DNA of 64,000 nucleotides from Caldilineaceae bacterium bin5 (GTDB lineage Bacteria > Chloroflexota > Anaerolineae > Caldilineales > Caldilineaceae), in assembly GCA_002238445.1 (NCBI GenBank), contig MPML01000020.1, positions 1 through 64,000 on the forward strand. Reading direction: 5' to 3'. How positions within the stretch are numbered: position 1 is the first letter of the stretch; each line of letters starts with the position of its first letter. The translations under genes were made by a program, and so were the position numbers. Shown one piece after another: positions 43,713 through 53,921 of this stretch. The notes under the pieces are model-generated. The model made no database searches. It worked only from the letters and a program-made list of their open reading frames with translations, and had not been told where the DNA came from.

Positions 43713-46337
43713 ATGAACAGTAGATTCCTGGGTTGGGGGAAAACTCTGGTTGCCGGACGCAGCCTTATATGGGGGAACCCGCTGGCGGCCGGTGTCGTTT
43801 TCGCCATCGTGATTTCGCTGATTGTGCTTATGTCGCTCCTGCTGCGCGACGTGAATCAGGTCGCCTTGCCAACAGCCGTCAGCAATTCGACCACAGTTGC
43901 CGCGCTGCAAGCGGAGTCTCCCACCGCCACACCGCCGGTTTCTTCCCTGTCCAGCGGCAGCCCGACCCCTGGCGCAACCGTGTTGGCAACCCAAACGGCC
44001 GTTGCCACCATTCCCCCAGCGGCCGCGGGTACGTCTACTACTACGGCAACGGCGACGTTAACCCCCGCGCCAACTCTCACGCCTACCATTTCCCCAACAC
44101 CCACAACCACGCCAACACCGACAGCAACCGTACCGTATGTGCCGGTCAGTGTCTTCCCGTCAGATATCGAAATTGGCGCGCCTGACAATGTGACCGGGCG
44201 CATCGTCCTCTTCCCGGCCCGACTGCGGGCCGGCCCCTCCACGCAGGATGACGTACTGGCGCGCCTCGGCCAGGATGTCCAGGTCACCATAGGCGGCATC
44301 ATCGCAAGCGGTACGTGGGTCCTGTTGAAAGTGACCGATCCGCGGACGGAGGAGGAGGGCAAGGAAGGTTGGATGGCGGTCGAGTTGATGGAAATCGACG
44401 GCGATCTGACAACACTGCTGGCCTACACGGACGAAGGCATTCGAATACGGCCGTTCGGCTCGCGCCCGCCCGGCATTGGCATCAGAGTGACGCCCTCACT
44501 GCTCCCAACAACCGAGCCGGTGACGTTCACGCTCACGGCCACCCCGACAGAGCTGCCTACAATGACGGCCACCCCTTTGGCAACGATGACGCCGACAACC
44601 GCGGCTACGGCCACGGCGACCGCCGCACCATCCTTGACACCGACACCAACAGCCACGGCTACAGCAACATTCACCCCAACTCCAATCCCAACCCCTATCC
44701 CAACGCCAACGCCGACAGCCCCGGCTACGGCTACGGCCACTGCCACTGCCACGGCAACACTGACGCCCACGCCCAGGCCGACGCAAACATTCACGCCCAC
44801 ACCGACACGAGCTGCGTCGGCGCAGTCAACGGACTACATACCCACCGAATCGTCCGCCGTGCCCCTGCAACCAGCGCAGGCCCCTCCTCCTCAGGCTGAT
44901 GAGTTTGCGGCGACCGTTCTCGACGAAACGGATCCGACCGATCTTGCAGAACCGGTCTCAGTTCGGACAGATAGTGGCGAAGTCCTGCAGCTGGCGTTTG
45001 ACCCGGTGGAAGACCAGGTGATGATGTGGAGCGGCATCTTTGGAGCGTCCCGCGGTGAATGGCTGGACGCCGCCGCGGATTTTCTCTGGCCGGGCGCACG
45101 AGTTTATGTGGCAGGTCGAATAGATGATGGCGAACGCGTAATTGTCTCTAGTGTGCGCGTAGTCTCCCCACCCGAATTTGAGCGCGTCAGACGCATGGAT
45201 GTGCCCACATTCGGTGCGGCCAGGAAGAGCGGAAAGGCTGTTGCACTGTTGGGCAAGCGCGGCGACCCCGGTGTCTTCCTCTTGCACCAGGAAGGTGTAG
45301 TGACCGTTGTCCGCGAGACCGGCCAGAGCGTGCTGCCCGTCCATGGCGGCGCCGAAGGATTCGTAGTCCCTGATGCCAACGCGCCGGCAGACCGCAACGG
45401 CTTCCTGTATGTGCGCGGCGACGGTATCGGACTGTCGTTCCAGGCCTATCCCTTCCAGGGAGTGCGTGGAATCGCAGCCGACGGGCGCGGCGACATTTGG
45501 TGGATCGAGGCGCCCCATGTTGGTCTGGCCCAATGGCGGCTATGGCACTACGACAGCCAGAATGGGAAGATTATTCTGCGCGTGCAGGCTTCCACCTCTG
45601 TGTTGGGGGGGAGAGCCAACAACGCAATTGAGCCAACGCTGGTCGCAGTTCTGTCCGGCGACGACGAGGAGCGTTCGTTTGTCATAAACACCGCCGACCA
45701 TGATGCAGGGCGTCAGTATACCGGCCTGTACCGGGTCGAGTTGAATGCAGACGGAGAGATCGATGCGAAGCGGCTGGCGCCTGAAGGCATCTATCGCGGG
45801 CCGTTCCAGCTTAGCCCCGGCAGCCGCCGTCTGGCCCATCTGGCATACGACCCCCAGCATCCCAGCTTGACCGTCGGTTTTGTGCGTCCTGCCAATCAAC
45901 TGTGGGTAAGGGAGATGGCTGCCAACGGAGCGGGCGCCCGCGGCCGGCTGAGCGCGCAAACCCAAACCCGGTTCGAGTTCTTCGCACCCCAGCTGGCCTG
46001 GCGGGACGATGATCGGCTTCTCCTTGCTCGCAGCCGTTTCTCCCCCCAAGGCGTATTCTCTCTGGAAATATTCGGCATCACCGAGGTGGACTTGCGGCAG
46101 ACCGGTGCTGCCGCCCGCTCCTCGTATCTGTACCCGCTGGGCGATGTTGTCGGGGACTACGCAGCCTGCGCAGATGACTCGGTACTGATCAGTGTGAGGT
46201 CGGGCAACAGGGTTCCGCGGCTGGAAGAGTGGAGTGGTGAGGGCCGGCCACAGATGCGAGGCCAGTTGCCGGGGTATTTTGACCGCATCTTCCTCTGCTG
46301 GCAGAGTTATTCCGGCCCTGTTCGGATTCGTCGGTGA
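43713..46337 (+). CDS. Large membrane-anchored Thr/Pro-rich protein with SH3-like domain
   Basis: An 874-residue protein with one N-terminal membrane helix (PLAAGVVFAIVISLIVLMSL, residues ~23-44). Thr/Pro-rich linkers at ~80-140 and ~270-375 flank an SH3-like domain (~150-235: RIVLFPARLRAGPSTQDDVL). Residues ~400-480 form a beta domain (YVAGRIDDGERVIVSSVRVV) and ~490-874 a probable beta-propeller-like sensor (GVRGIAADGRGDIWWIEAPH). The DNA at 44510-44830 is an imperfect ACNCCNACN-type low-complexity repeat. Exported; function unknown. It is probably in an operon with the next gene. Confidence 0.65.
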   Translation: MNSRFLGWGKTLVAGRSLIWGNPLAAGVVFAIVISLIVLMSLLLRDVNQVALPTAVSNSTTVAALQAESPTATPPVSSLSSGSPTPGATVLATQTAVATIPPAAAGTSTTTATATLTPAPTLTPTISPTPTTTPTPTATVPYVPVSVFPSDIEIGAPDNVTGRIVLFPARLRAGPSTQDDVLARLGQDVQVTIGGIIASGTWVLLKVTDPRTEEEGKEGWMAVELMEIDGDLTTLLAYTDEGIRIRPFGSRPPGIGIRVTPSLLPTTEPVTFTLTATPTELPTMTATPLATMTPTTAATATATAAPSLTPTPTATATATFTPTPIPTPIPTPTPTAPATATATATATATLTPTPRPTQTFTPTPTRAASAQSTDYIPTESSAVPLQPAQAPPPQADEFAATVLDETDPTDLAEPVSVRTDSGEVLQLAFDPVEDQVMMWSGIFGASRGEWLDAAADFLWPGARVYVAGRIDDGERVIVSSVRVVSPPEFERVRRMDVPTFGAARKSGKAVALLGKRGDPGVFLLHQEGVVTVVRETGQSVLPVHGGAEGFVVPDANAPADRNGFLYVRGDGIGLSFQAYPFQGVRGIAADGRGDIWWIEAPHVGLAQWRLWHYDSQNGKIILRVQASTSVLGGRANNAIEPTLVAVLSGDDEERSFVINTADHDAGRQYTGLYRVELNADGEIDAKRLAPEGIYRGPFQLSPGSRRLAHLAYDPQHPSLTVGFVRPANQLWVREMAANGAGARGRLSAQTQTRFEFFAPQLAWRDDDRLLLARSRFSPQGVFSLEIFGITEVDLRQTGAAARSSYLYPLGDVVGDYAACADDSVLISVRSGNRVPRLEEWSGEGRPQMRGQLPGYFDRIFLCWQSYSGPVRIRR

Positions 46338-47164
46338 TGCGTGGTCAGTGGCCTGTAGCAGTTGCCTTTTGGCCGGACGGCTTAGTACATTTCGCTGGCA
46401 TCACGCATCTGATCTTGGCGATAATCGGCGTGATCCTCGGCACGCTGCTGGTAATTTGGTGGTCCCAGCAGACGGGCCGTTGGTACGCGGTCTTTGCCGG
46501 CACCCTTCTGTTCAGTATGGTATTGAACGTTGCTGCCTTCTATCTATTCGTCGTGCCGCCTCACAGTGCCGGATGCATCGACCTATGCCCTGGCAGCCTG
46601 GGCTTCCCTCTTCCCTTCGCCACGCTTTCCCCCAGCGGCGCAGTCCAAATCTATATTGGCGACTTTCTCCTGAATCTGCTGCTGCTGTGGCTGCTGTTGT
46701 TCGGTGGTGTCGTTGTCTGGCGTACCCTGAGCGAAGCTATCCAACTAAGAGAGAGGGGGCTGCGTTTTCGGCTACTGTCCTTTGTGGCGTTCGTTCTGCT
46801 ATCCTGGGGATTGCTGCCCCGCTACTTCAGCCCGCCTGCCGCACGTGTGACCGGCGATGAGCTGCGGCTTTCGGTCAATGCTCGTCGCGCCGCCGAAACA
46901 ACCTACGGAGTAACGGGCTTGTGGGTCCACCGCCTGGCTCTGGAGGATATTAACTACGTTCCTCTGGAGGTTCCTGATGTCTTCGGCGGCATCAACAAAC
47001 CGCAGGCACAGGTCTGCCTGCGGGGATATACCTACTTCTATCTCCCCTGGCGCCGCTACTTGGTGAAGCTCGATCAAACAGGGGTAACCGCCCTGAATTT
47101 CGAGGAGCTATCCCTGACCGGTAGCTGCTGGCAGCCGCCGACACCAGCGGCCAGCAGCCAGTGA
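46337..47164 (+). CDS. Polytopic membrane protein, hypothetical
   Basis: A 275-residue protein with about four helices: LVHFAGITHLILAIIGVILG, WYAVFAGTLLFSMVLNVAAF, IYIGDFLLNLLLLWLLLFGG and LLSFVAFVLLSWGLLPRYF. The C-terminal 100 residues are extracytoplasmic and hydrophilic (RGYTYFYLPWRRYLVKLDQT). ATG 46337 overlaps the preceding TGA, so translation is coupled to the 874-residue protein; a GTG one codon earlier is equivalent. A small patch IDLCPGSLGFPLPF faces outward. No family recognised. Confidence 0.65.
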   Translation: MRGQWPVAVAFWPDGLVHFAGITHLILAIIGVILGTLLVIWWSQQTGRWYAVFAGTLLFSMVLNVAAFYLFVVPPHSAGCIDLCPGSLGFPLPFATLSPSGAVQIYIGDFLLNLLLLWLLLFGGVVVWRTLSEAIQLRERGLRFRLLSFVAFVLLSWGLLPRYFSPPAARVTGDELRLSVNARRAAETTYGVTGLWVHRLALEDINYVPLEVPDVFGGINKPQAQVCLRGYTYFYLPWRRYLVKLDQTGVTALNFEELSLTGSCWQPPTPAASSQ

Positions 47165-47199
47165 ACCTACTACCGACCACTGACCACTGGCCATCGTGC

Positions 47200-48477
47200 T
47201 TAGCTCGGGCTGTAAAGCTCTGTCGCCGGGAAGAAGGCCGCCCACGCAAACCAGAAATGATCGAAATGTAGTACAGGGGTCAACCTCTCGCCGGCCAGAG
47301 GGCCGTCGGTGGCTTCGCCCAGAATGTCCCAAGTGCTGCCGGTTTCGGCGTCGCTGAATGTGCCATCCTCATTGGGGGAAAAAGTCAGGAGTTGATCCCC
47401 AAGCTGGCGTTCGAACACGGCTACCGCGCCGATGTCTCGGCCTTTGCTGATGACAGAGGTGTCGAGCGCGCTCGCCAACCCCGTTCTGTGGAAAATAGCA
47501 AGGTCAACTCCACCGAACGTATCGTGCACCACCCCGGCCTCCTCCAACGTTTCGAATGGATAGGCAATGGCTTCGGTCTCGGTCGTCAAGCCAAGAACCC
47601 GTTCCGCCGGCTCAAGTCGGGGATCAGGCGTCCCCAAAAAGAGGAAGGGCCTGCTTGTGCTGTCGTAACCCACATACGGGTTGTATCCGTAGTTGCGGGG
47701 CATGTTCGGCCGCGACAGCACATCGCCATCCGGATGGGCCTCTTTGAAGTCCCCCCAGGAGATCACCTGGCTGGAAAGGAAATTCAATTGTTCGCCAGCA
47801 TACTTGCCGACGATACCTTCGCCTGTGAACTGTTGCCACCAGGTCTCTGTCTGGCGGTCGTACATGATCAGGTCACTATTGCGCAGCCGCCCGGTGGTGC
47901 CGAAATCGAGCACCTGGCCGTCAAAGTCGCGGGCAAAGGTTATGCTGGCATTGCATAGCGGGCAGAAGGTGATCGAGACCGGCAAGCCATCGACTTCGTC
48001 ATTAACGATTTCGTGCCAGATCAGAATGCTCAAAGGATAGGCTCGGGCCACGTCGCCGTGGCTGAACAGTATCACCGGTTCCAGGTCCTCCAGCCACTCA
48101 TCTGCCGCAGCTATCGACTCATACTGTGGACTATCGACCGCTGGAATGCCGTCCTTGGGCGGTCCGCCGGAAAGGATTTCATCCCATTCCACCGTGCGCC
48201 GCGAAAAGTCGGTAGAGAAGCCGCTCGTGCGGAACGGAGGTTTAACGCCGTCGCTGATCAGCTCGCCGCTCAGTTGTGGTACGCCAAGGTTACCGCTCGT
48301 GACCGCCTCTGCTTCGGTGTCGCCGCTGTCGGCCGTCACGGCCTCGCTGCTATCGGTTTCCTCCGCTGCCGCGGGCGGCGCCGGCGCCTCACCCGGTTGA
48401 ATCGGAACGCAGGCTAACAGAATGATCGTGGCGATCACTAGCAGGCCGGCTAGTTGAATCCATCTATTCCTCGTCAT
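47200..48477 (-). CDS. DUF3179 lipoprotein
   Basis: A 425-residue exported lipoprotein. ATG 48477 gives the signal peptide MTRNRWIQLAGLLVIATIIL ending in LLAC (Cys23); the frame open to 48600 has no signal character. A Glu/Ala/Ser linker leads to the DUF3179 domain (~95-400) with PVSITFCPLCNASITFARDF, LDFGTTGRLRNSDLIMYDRQ, WWQQFTGEGIVG and VGYDSTSRPFLFLG. The CPLC pair may bind metal or be redox active. The family's biochemical function is unknown. Confidence 0.85.
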   Translation of the reverse strand: MTRNRWIQLAGLLVIATIILLACVPIQPGEAPAPPAAAEETDSSEAVTADSGDTEAEAVTSGNLGVPQLSGELISDGVKPPFRTSGFSTDFSRRTVEWDEILSGGPPKDGIPAVDSPQYESIAAADEWLEDLEPVILFSHGDVARAYPLSILIWHEIVNDEVDGLPVSITFCPLCNASITFARDFDGQVLDFGTTGRLRNSDLIMYDRQTETWWQQFTGEGIVGKYAGEQLNFLSSQVISWGDFKEAHPDGDVLSRPNMPRNYGYNPYVGYDSTSRPFLFLGTPDPRLEPAERVLGLTTETEAIAYPFETLEEAGVVHDTFGGVDLAIFHRTGLASALDTSVISKGRDIGAVAVFERQLGDQLLTFSPNEDGTFSDAETGSTWDILGEATDGPLAGERLTPVLHFDHFWFAWAAFFPATELYSPS

Positions 48478-48748
48478 GGGATACCCCCTTTGTTGTTGAA
48501 AACATTGGCGGCCAATAGCCTGTTTGCCACGAGCCGCGAATCCGCCGTGCCATCGCGCACCGGTATACTTTCTGCGCGCCTGCACGCCGTCTGTAAGCAA
48601 GTCACCTACCGTTCATTCCACCATTATGCGCCAGCACAAGGCCCTGCGCTGTAGTGAGGCTTACGCTGAAGCAGCCTATTACGGCCGTTAGTACCATGTT
48701 CCTCGACGCGACCTTGCCATCCAACTGTGATCAAAATGGAATTGGGTC

Positions 48749-48777
48749 TTGACATATCAGAACAAATGTGCTATATT
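48749..48777 (+). promoter_or_regulatory. Strong promoter with embedded LexA-like box
   Basis: TTGACA (48749-48754), 17-base spacer, TATATT (48772-48777): a near-consensus sigma-70 promoter. The box AGAACAAATGTGCT (48759-48772) sits at exactly the same offset as AGAACATATGTGCT in the promoter at 7619-7647, and the flanking bases also match. It drives the 54-residue gene at 48829. Confidence 0.65.
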
Positions 48778-48828
48778 GCTTTCATAGTATGGAATCCAGC
48801 CAGGTTGGGAGGCCCAAGAGGAAGAATC

Positions 48829-48993
48829 ATGACCAGGGACATCAAGAGGATGACGCGGATCGAGTTGGAGTCTGAATTGGCGGCCGAACGTGCGGCCACG
48901 CGGCGGAGCAACATGATCATCGTGATGATGACCTTGCTGGCCGTGCTGAGTTTCATGGTAATGGCCGGTACGCTTGCGCCAATAACCGGTTGA
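48829..48993 (+). CDS. 54-residue single-pass membrane protein
   Basis: Begins MTRDIKRMTRIELESELAAE, a charged amphipathic helix, followed by one hydrophobic helix (MIIVMMTLLAVLSFMVMAGT) and a short tail. ATG 48829 is chosen because AAGAGGAAGA precedes it and the strong promoter at 48749-48777 lies inside the longer frame that opens at 48727. No family is recognised. Small size, single helix and tightly regulated-looking promoter resemble stress-induced membrane peptides, but that is only analogy. It stands alone. Confidence 0.6.
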   Translation: MTRDIKRMTRIELESELAAERAATRRSNMIIVMMTLLAVLSFMVMAGTLAPITG

Positions 48994-49199
48994 GGCCGAA
49001 TGCGCATATCCCAGCACGACGGCGGACCAACTTGCTCGCCTTCTGTTGCTATGGCGGTGGAACCTTGGAGCGGCCGCGCGAAGATGCGCCCCCCGGCACT
49101 ATCGTTCCTCGCAGCGCATCCAATATGCGCGCTGACCTGCGTCAGGATTGACCATAAGACGGCTGACGCCCGAGCCATCGGCCCGCAAGATGAGGCTTG

Positions 49200-49400
49200 T
49201 AGCTGTTTTGCTTGTTGACCTGCCGTATGTAACTGTTTTGCTTGTTGACCTGCCGTATGTAACTGTTTTGCTTGTTGACCTGCCGTATGTAACTGTTTTG
49301 CTTGTTGACCTGCCGTATGTAACTGTTTTGCTTGCTGACCTACCGTATGTAACTGTTTTGCTTGCTGACCTGCCATATGTAACCATTTTGCTGCTGTTGT
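49200..49400. repeat. 30-bp tandem repeat (minisatellite), about 6.7 copies
   Basis: Units start at 49200, 49230, 49260, 49290, 49320 and 49350, with a partial one at 49380. Units 2-4 are identical; units 5-6 carry single changes and unit 7 degenerates. As 30 is a multiple of three, frames stay open; on the plus strand each unit reads LLVDLPYVTV. There are no spacers, so it is not CRISPR. The rest of 48994-49666 shows no convincing gene. Confidence 0.92.
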
Positions 49401-49666
49401 AACTGTTCTCCTTGACACCCCCCCTCACAGCAATAGTAAACCCTGCTTAGCAAGCGTTTTGCCGGGTGCTCCAAAGACTGAAACCACCAAGTCGAAATCG
49501 ACCCAAAACAGTGGCCGTCTCTCCAAACGTAAACACGCCACGCACTTTGACTTCCTCACCAACGAAGAGATCTCAGCCATGGAACAAGCAACGCAGTCAG
49601 CCTATGATGACATCGGCCTCGATCACGCCTGATCCACAACGGATTCCCTCTGCTCCGACTGCTCGT

Positions 49667-50068
49667 TCATGAGTTCTCGCCAGACTCTAAAGGCTGGTGA
49701 AAGTAATAGCAAAGCCCATCCGGCGCAATAACAAAAAAGACCTGGAATTTCTTGCCGTCCATCTCGTCCACGCGCCAGTTCCCCGTCTCGACCCCATTGG
49801 CCTCGACCTCCTGGCGCGCTCTGTGGATGTCGGTCACCAGAATCGCGGCGCCGTCGTTACTGGCGTCCCCCCCGTTAACCGCGAACCCGATGCGAACGCC
49901 GTCGCGCTCAAGTATAACCGTTGGCACCGGCTGATCACGCCGTTCCACTTCGTTGAGCCCAAACGCGTCTCGGTACCAGGCGGAAGCTCGATCGATGTCT
50001 TCCACCGGCAGTGCCAGAATGTCATCCACATAGGGAAAAGCGCCTTCAAACAGCTTGTTCGAGTTCAT
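49667..50068 (-). CDS. VOC-family (glyoxalase/bleomycin resistance-like) protein
   Basis: A 133-residue protein of the vicinal oxygen chelate superfamily. The repeat pattern is typical: ILALPVEDIDRASAWYRDAF, GLNEVERRDQPVPTVILERD, then AILVTDIHRARQEVEANGVE and FFVIAPDGLCYYFHQP with the last metal-ligand region. AAGGAG lies just before ATG 50068. Substrate unknown; it could be a dioxygenase, lyase or binding protein. It is downstream of the tRNA terminator and separately transcribed. Confidence 0.85.
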   Translation of the reverse strand: MNSNKLFEGAFPYVDDILALPVEDIDRASAWYRDAFGLNEVERRDQPVPTVILERDGVRIGFAVNGGDASNDGAAILVTDIHRARQEVEANGVETGNWRVDEMDGKKFQVFFVIAPDGLCYYFHQPLESGENS

Positions 50069-50161
50069 ATCTCTTTCTCCTTATAGGTCGAAAGTCAAGT
50101 TGGAGAATGGAAAACCATGTGTGGGGCGGCGCCAGCCTCTGAAAACAGGCCGGAAACAACA

Positions 50162-50192
50162 AAACCCCGAGAGGAACCTCTTGTCGGGGTTT
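50162..50192 (-). terminator. Rho-independent terminator after tRNA-Asn
   Basis: On the minus strand the arms AAACCCCGA and TCGGGGTTT, extended inside by AGAGG/CCTCT, are followed by TTTTGTTGTTT. It lies about 45 bases beyond the tRNA 3' end and closes the dnaG-rpoD-tRNA block. Confidence 0.88.
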
Positions 50193-50237
50193 CGCGTACA
50201 CTGCCGGGTTGCCAGAAACGGCGGTCTATAATTCAGG

Positions 50238-50311
<74 letters not shown>

Positions 50312-50462
50312 CACTTCAGGCCTTCGACGGCCGCTGCGAGCCCCGCAGATGGGGTCGCCAACCATCAAGACAACAGTTAGGCAGTTTACCAATCTGACCG
50401 GTCAACTGTCAAAATTTCGACCTTCCCGAATCAGTTCTAATGCTGACAACCTGCCCTGGCAA

Positions 50463-51743
50463 TCAGCCCAGATAGTCGCGCAACTTTCGACTTTGCAGAG
50501 GATGGCGGAGTTTGCGTAAAGCCCTCGCCTCGATCTGGCGTACTCGCTCGCGAGTGATATTGAACTCTTTGCCCACATCCTCCAGTGTCTGACTCATGCC
50601 GTCCTCCAAGCCGAAGCGCATGCTGAGCACCCTGCGTTCCCGTTCAGGCAAGTCGTTCAGAATTTCGCTCATCTGCTCCTGAAGCAACCGGCGGCTGGCT
50701 GTATCTACCGGCGCGGGAATACTCTCATCTTCAATGAAATCCCCCAGGAAGCTGTTCTCTTCGGATCCGACCGGCATGTCCAGGCTGATTGGCTCTCGAC
50801 TGAGCCGCTGGATGCGCTGCACCTTCGACACAGCCTGGTCCAGAACGGCCTTGAGATCGCCCGTGATTGGCCGCTCCTCCTCCAGCGCCTGTCGCACCTC
50901 TGCCTCCACGTCCGGATCCAGATATCCCATCTCCAGCGCTATCTGTTGCGGCGACGCCTCCCCGCCCTTCAACTCCTGCTGCAGGTCTCTTTCTGCGCGC
51001 ATTTGGCGGTTGATGGTCTCCACCATATGCACAGGAATGCGAATCGTGCGCGCTTGATAGGCGATGGCGCGACTGATCGCTTGGCGGATCCACCAAGTGG
51101 CGTATGTGCTGAATTTGAATCCCAACGTGTGATCGAACTTCTCCACCGCCCGCAGCAGGCCAACATTTCCTTCCTGAATCAGGTCCTGGAAGTTCAATCC
51201 GCGGCCAATGTAGCGTTTGGCGACGCTGACAACCAGGCGCAGATTGCTCTGGGCCAGCTTGTTCTGCGCCAGTTTGCCATCGGCGATCTCTAATTTCAGT
51301 TCTTCGATTTCATCCGGCGACAACTCTGCTGTTGGCTCGTCGCCGTCGTGGGTAGTCTGCTGGAGGCGCTCTTCGGCCTGCAGGCCGGTGCTTATCCGTT
51401 CGGCCAGGGCGGTCTGCTGTTCGGTGGTCAGCAGGTCATGACGTCCGATCTCTCGCAAATACATGCGCATCGGATCCAAAGCCAGGCCGACCTCCGGCAC
51501 ATCCTCAATTATTTTTTCTACGGGGATCTGCGTTTCCTGCTCTATCTCTTTTTCAAGTTTCAGATCGCGTTCAATCGTTGGCAGGGGAGTGTTTGTCTGC
51601 CCCTCCTTTGTCTCCGGAATCCATTCATTCTCTTCAACTGATTCACCGGCCTGTGTGATTTCATCAAGCTCGCTGCCGGCACTTGGATTATCGGCCGGGG
51701 CGCTGGCAGGCTTCGTCTTTGACGCACTGCGTTTAGTTGCCAT
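50463..51743 (-). CDS. rpoD: Primary sigma factor RpoD/SigA
   Basis: The housekeeping sigma factor, 426 residues. After a Ser/Ala/Glu-rich N-terminus comes region 1.2 ([20 protein letters not shown]), region 2 ([55 protein letters not shown]), region 3 ([15 protein letters not shown]) and region 4.2 ([30 protein letters not shown]). Region 1.1 and the long nonconserved region are absent, as in Gram-positive SigA. It begins 23 bases after dnaG, the usual dnaG-rpoD pair without rpsU. Its promoters fit the TTGACA/TATAAT sites seen in this window. Confidence 0.96.
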   Translation of the reverse strand: MATKRSASKTKPASAPADNPSAGSELDEITQAGESVEENEWIPETKEGQTNTPLPTIERDLKLEKEIEQETQIPVEKIIEDVPEVGLALDPMRMYLREIGRHDLLTTEQQTALAERISTGLQAEERLQQTTHDGDEPTAELSPDEIEELKLEIADGKLAQNKLAQSNLRLVVSVAKRYIGRGLNFQDLIQEGNVGLLRAVEKFDHTLGFKFSTYATWWIRQAISRAIAYQARTIRIPVHMVETINRQMRAERDLQQELKGGEASPQQIALEMGYLDPDVEAEVRQALEEERPITGDLKAVLDQAVSKVQRIQRLSREPISLDMPVGSEENSFLGDFIEDESIPAPVDTASRRLLQEQMSEILNDLPERERRVLSMRFGLEDGMSQTLEDVGKEFNITRERVRQIEARALRKLRHPLQSRKLRDYLG

Positions 51744-51766
51744 TTTCCTACCTGTGTTGGGGGATC

Positions 51767-53839
51767 TCAGGCGATAGCGATGCCTGATTCGACTCGAGTG
51801 ACTCCGTATGAAACCTGGCTTCTGCGCGCCATAACGCGTTCCAGGTGGTGGCGGTCGCGGCGATTGGCGTTTATGATCGCCGAGAATTCCATAATAGCTT
51901 CACGGTTATCGTCTTCCTGTGCATCGTGCAACAGAAACTGCATTGCCGACAGACTCTCTCGTAGCCGCGCGTACCGCAGTCGGATCAACAACTTGAGCAG
52001 CGCACTTTGAACGGCCTCTTGTTCCCGCTCCGGCATCGATAGTATCTGTGCCGTCAACTGCGGCAGGACTTCGTGATAACTGGGACTGAGCGTCTCCTGA
52101 AAGGTGTTGATATCCCAGAGTTCGTCGCTGGCGATGAAACTGCGCAACGCACCGAAAATCTCCCTGTATTCGATCTGTTGGAAGTCTTTTCTGCTCAGGG
52201 GAGCGATTTCCAACTCCTGCGTTATCTCTGCCAGCCATATCAACAGGTCGGGCTCGTCGATCAGGAGAGCCAGCAGAAAGACCTCAAGTTTCGTCTCCGG
52301 CACAAAGGCTGCCAGGTCTGGCCCCGGTGACGGCGCAGTCCACCCATTGGCTATGCTGCTCGCAGCCGCACCAGGGTCGGCCGCCATCTCCTGCGGCTCG
52401 CTCTCGGACTGTGCCGGTGGTTCCATCTCCGCCGGGGCCTGTCCGCTCTGAGGCCGCGTAAACCGCCGCCGATGCCGGCCCTCCTGCGGCGGATGCCGCA
52501 GTTCGCGGGCGCTGGCCTTCACACGCTGCTCAATCGTCCGCTCTTCAATCCGGACGAGCCGGCTCAGCCGCTGAATATAGTGCTGGAGTTCTGCCTCATC
52601 TCCCAATTCGGCGATAAGCGGTGTCAGCTCGGCTACGGCCTCGCCTTTGCCTCTGGCACTGTCGAGGTCGTACTGTTCGACAACAATCCCGAAATAGTAG
52701 TCGACGAGCGGCGTTGCTGTGTTGACCAGTTCCTGCCACGCGTCGGCGCTCTGGCGGATAATGTCATCCGGATCGCGGCCTTCCGGCAAAGTGGTGATGC
52801 GCAGGTTGGCGCTCAGACGGTGTTCCACATGCATGCGCCCCGTCGCACCCAGCACCGGTTTTGCTTTGCGTTTCAGGGCCTGCCGCGCCTGGTTCAGACC
52901 GCGCAGCGTGGCCTGTTGGCCGGCTGTGTCTGCGTCCAATGCCAGAATGAAGTTGTCGGTAAAGCGATGGAGTTGGCGCAGCTGCTCTTCGGTCAGTGCT
53001 GTGCCCAGGCAGGCCACGACATTCTCAAAGCCGTACTGATGGGCGGCGATCACGTCCATATAGCCTTCGACAATAACAACGCTGTCGGCCTGGCGGATGG
53101 CTCTGTAGGCCCGGTCCAACCCATAGACCACGTGTGACTTGTGAAAAAGAGCGGTTTCAGCCGTATTCAGATATTTGGGAACCGAGTCATCCAACACCCG
53201 TCCGCCAAAACCGATCACCCGGCCCTGGCGATCATGGATGGGAACAATCAGGCGATTGCGAAAGGAATCGTAAAAGGAGTCGCGTTCCAGGTTATGCTTG
53301 ACCAGGTCGGCCCGGTGTAACGCGTCGGGAGAATACCCAGCCTCCACCAGATGGTCGCGCAGCGCATCCCAGCTGTCCGGCCCAAAACCAAGTTGGAACT
53401 GTGCCGCGACCTGGGCATCAATACCGCGTCTTTGCAGATAGTCGCGCGCCGGTTGGGCCTCCTTGTTGCGGTGAAGCTGATTCCTGAAAAAAAGCACCGC
53501 TCTTTCGTTCAATTCGTATAGAAGATCTCGCTCCCGCGAATCGTCCTTGTCGGCCTCTTCGGGCAACTGCACACCCGTCTCCTGGGCCAGAAACTGCAAA
53601 GCCTCCCGGAACTCCATATTCTCCTTCTGCATCAGAAAAGAGAATATGTCGCCGCCTGTGCTGCATGCGCCGAAACACCGCCACGTGCCGGTGTCGGGAA
53701 AGACGACGAAGCTGGGCGTACGTTCCTGATGGAAGGGGCAACAGGCTTTGAACGAGCGGCCGGCGCGCTGCAGGGGCACATAACGGGAAATAAAGTCTAC
53801 GGCATCGATCCGACCCTTAATTTCGTCCGTTACGCTCAT
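51767..53839 (-). CDS. dnaG: DNA primase
   Basis: Makes RNA primers for replication. The 690-residue protein has the CHC2-type zinc finger ([27 protein letters not shown]) at ~35-65, the catalytic core with [20 protein letters not shown], and the TOPRIM domain with [20 protein letters not shown] and [10 protein letters not shown]. Residues ~430-520 are a Pro/Gln/Glu linker, and the C-terminal helicase-binding domain ([20 protein letters not shown]) follows. It is transcribed first in dnaG-rpoD-tRNA-Asn. Confidence 0.96.
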   Translation of the reverse strand: MSVTDEIKGRIDAVDFISRYVPLQRAGRSFKACCPFHQERTPSFVVFPDTGTWRCFGACSTGGDIFSFLMQKENMEFREALQFLAQETGVQLPEEADKDDSRERDLLYELNERAVLFFRNQLHRNKEAQPARDYLQRRGIDAQVAAQFQLGFGPDSWDALRDHLVEAGYSPDALHRADLVKHNLERDSFYDSFRNRLIVPIHDRQGRVIGFGGRVLDDSVPKYLNTAETALFHKSHVVYGLDRAYRAIRQADSVVIVEGYMDVIAAHQYGFENVVACLGTALTEEQLRQLHRFTDNFILALDADTAGQQATLRGLNQARQALKRKAKPVLGATGRMHVEHRLSANLRITTLPEGRDPDDIIRQSADAWQELVNTATPLVDYYFGIVVEQYDLDSARGKGEAVAELTPLIAELGDEAELQHYIQRLSRLVRIEERTIEQRVKASARELRHPPQEGRHRRRFTRPQSGQAPAEMEPPAQSESEPQEMAADPGAAASSIANGWTAPSPGPDLAAFVPETKLEVFLLALLIDEPDLLIWLAEITQELEIAPLSRKDFQQIEYREIFGALRSFIASDELWDINTFQETLSPSYHEVLPQLTAQILSMPEREQEAVQSALLKLLIRLRYARLRESLSAMQFLLHDAQEDDNREAIMEFSAIINANRRDRHHLERVMARRSQVSYGVTRVESGIAIA

Positions 53840-53921
53840 TTGCAGTGGTTGATATTTGGTGGCCAGCGGTCAATTTATCCTAGTTTCAATTATAGCTGTG
53901 CCCGATTCGAGTGTCAAAGAA

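Noticed and set aside
44496-44800. Val/Gly-repeat and Arg/Gly-repeat minus-strand frames
   Set aside because: They are complements of the Thr/Pro low-complexity coding segment of the 874-residue protein.
49200-49400. Regular 30-base repeats resembling a CRISPR array
   Set aside because: The repeats are directly contiguous with no spacers, and no cas gene is nearby; it is a minisatellite.
48771-49418. A 215-residue minus-strand frame with AGQQAKQLHT repeats
   Set aside because: It exists only because the 30-bp repeat keeps all frames open; it also runs antisense through the 54-residue gene and its promoter.
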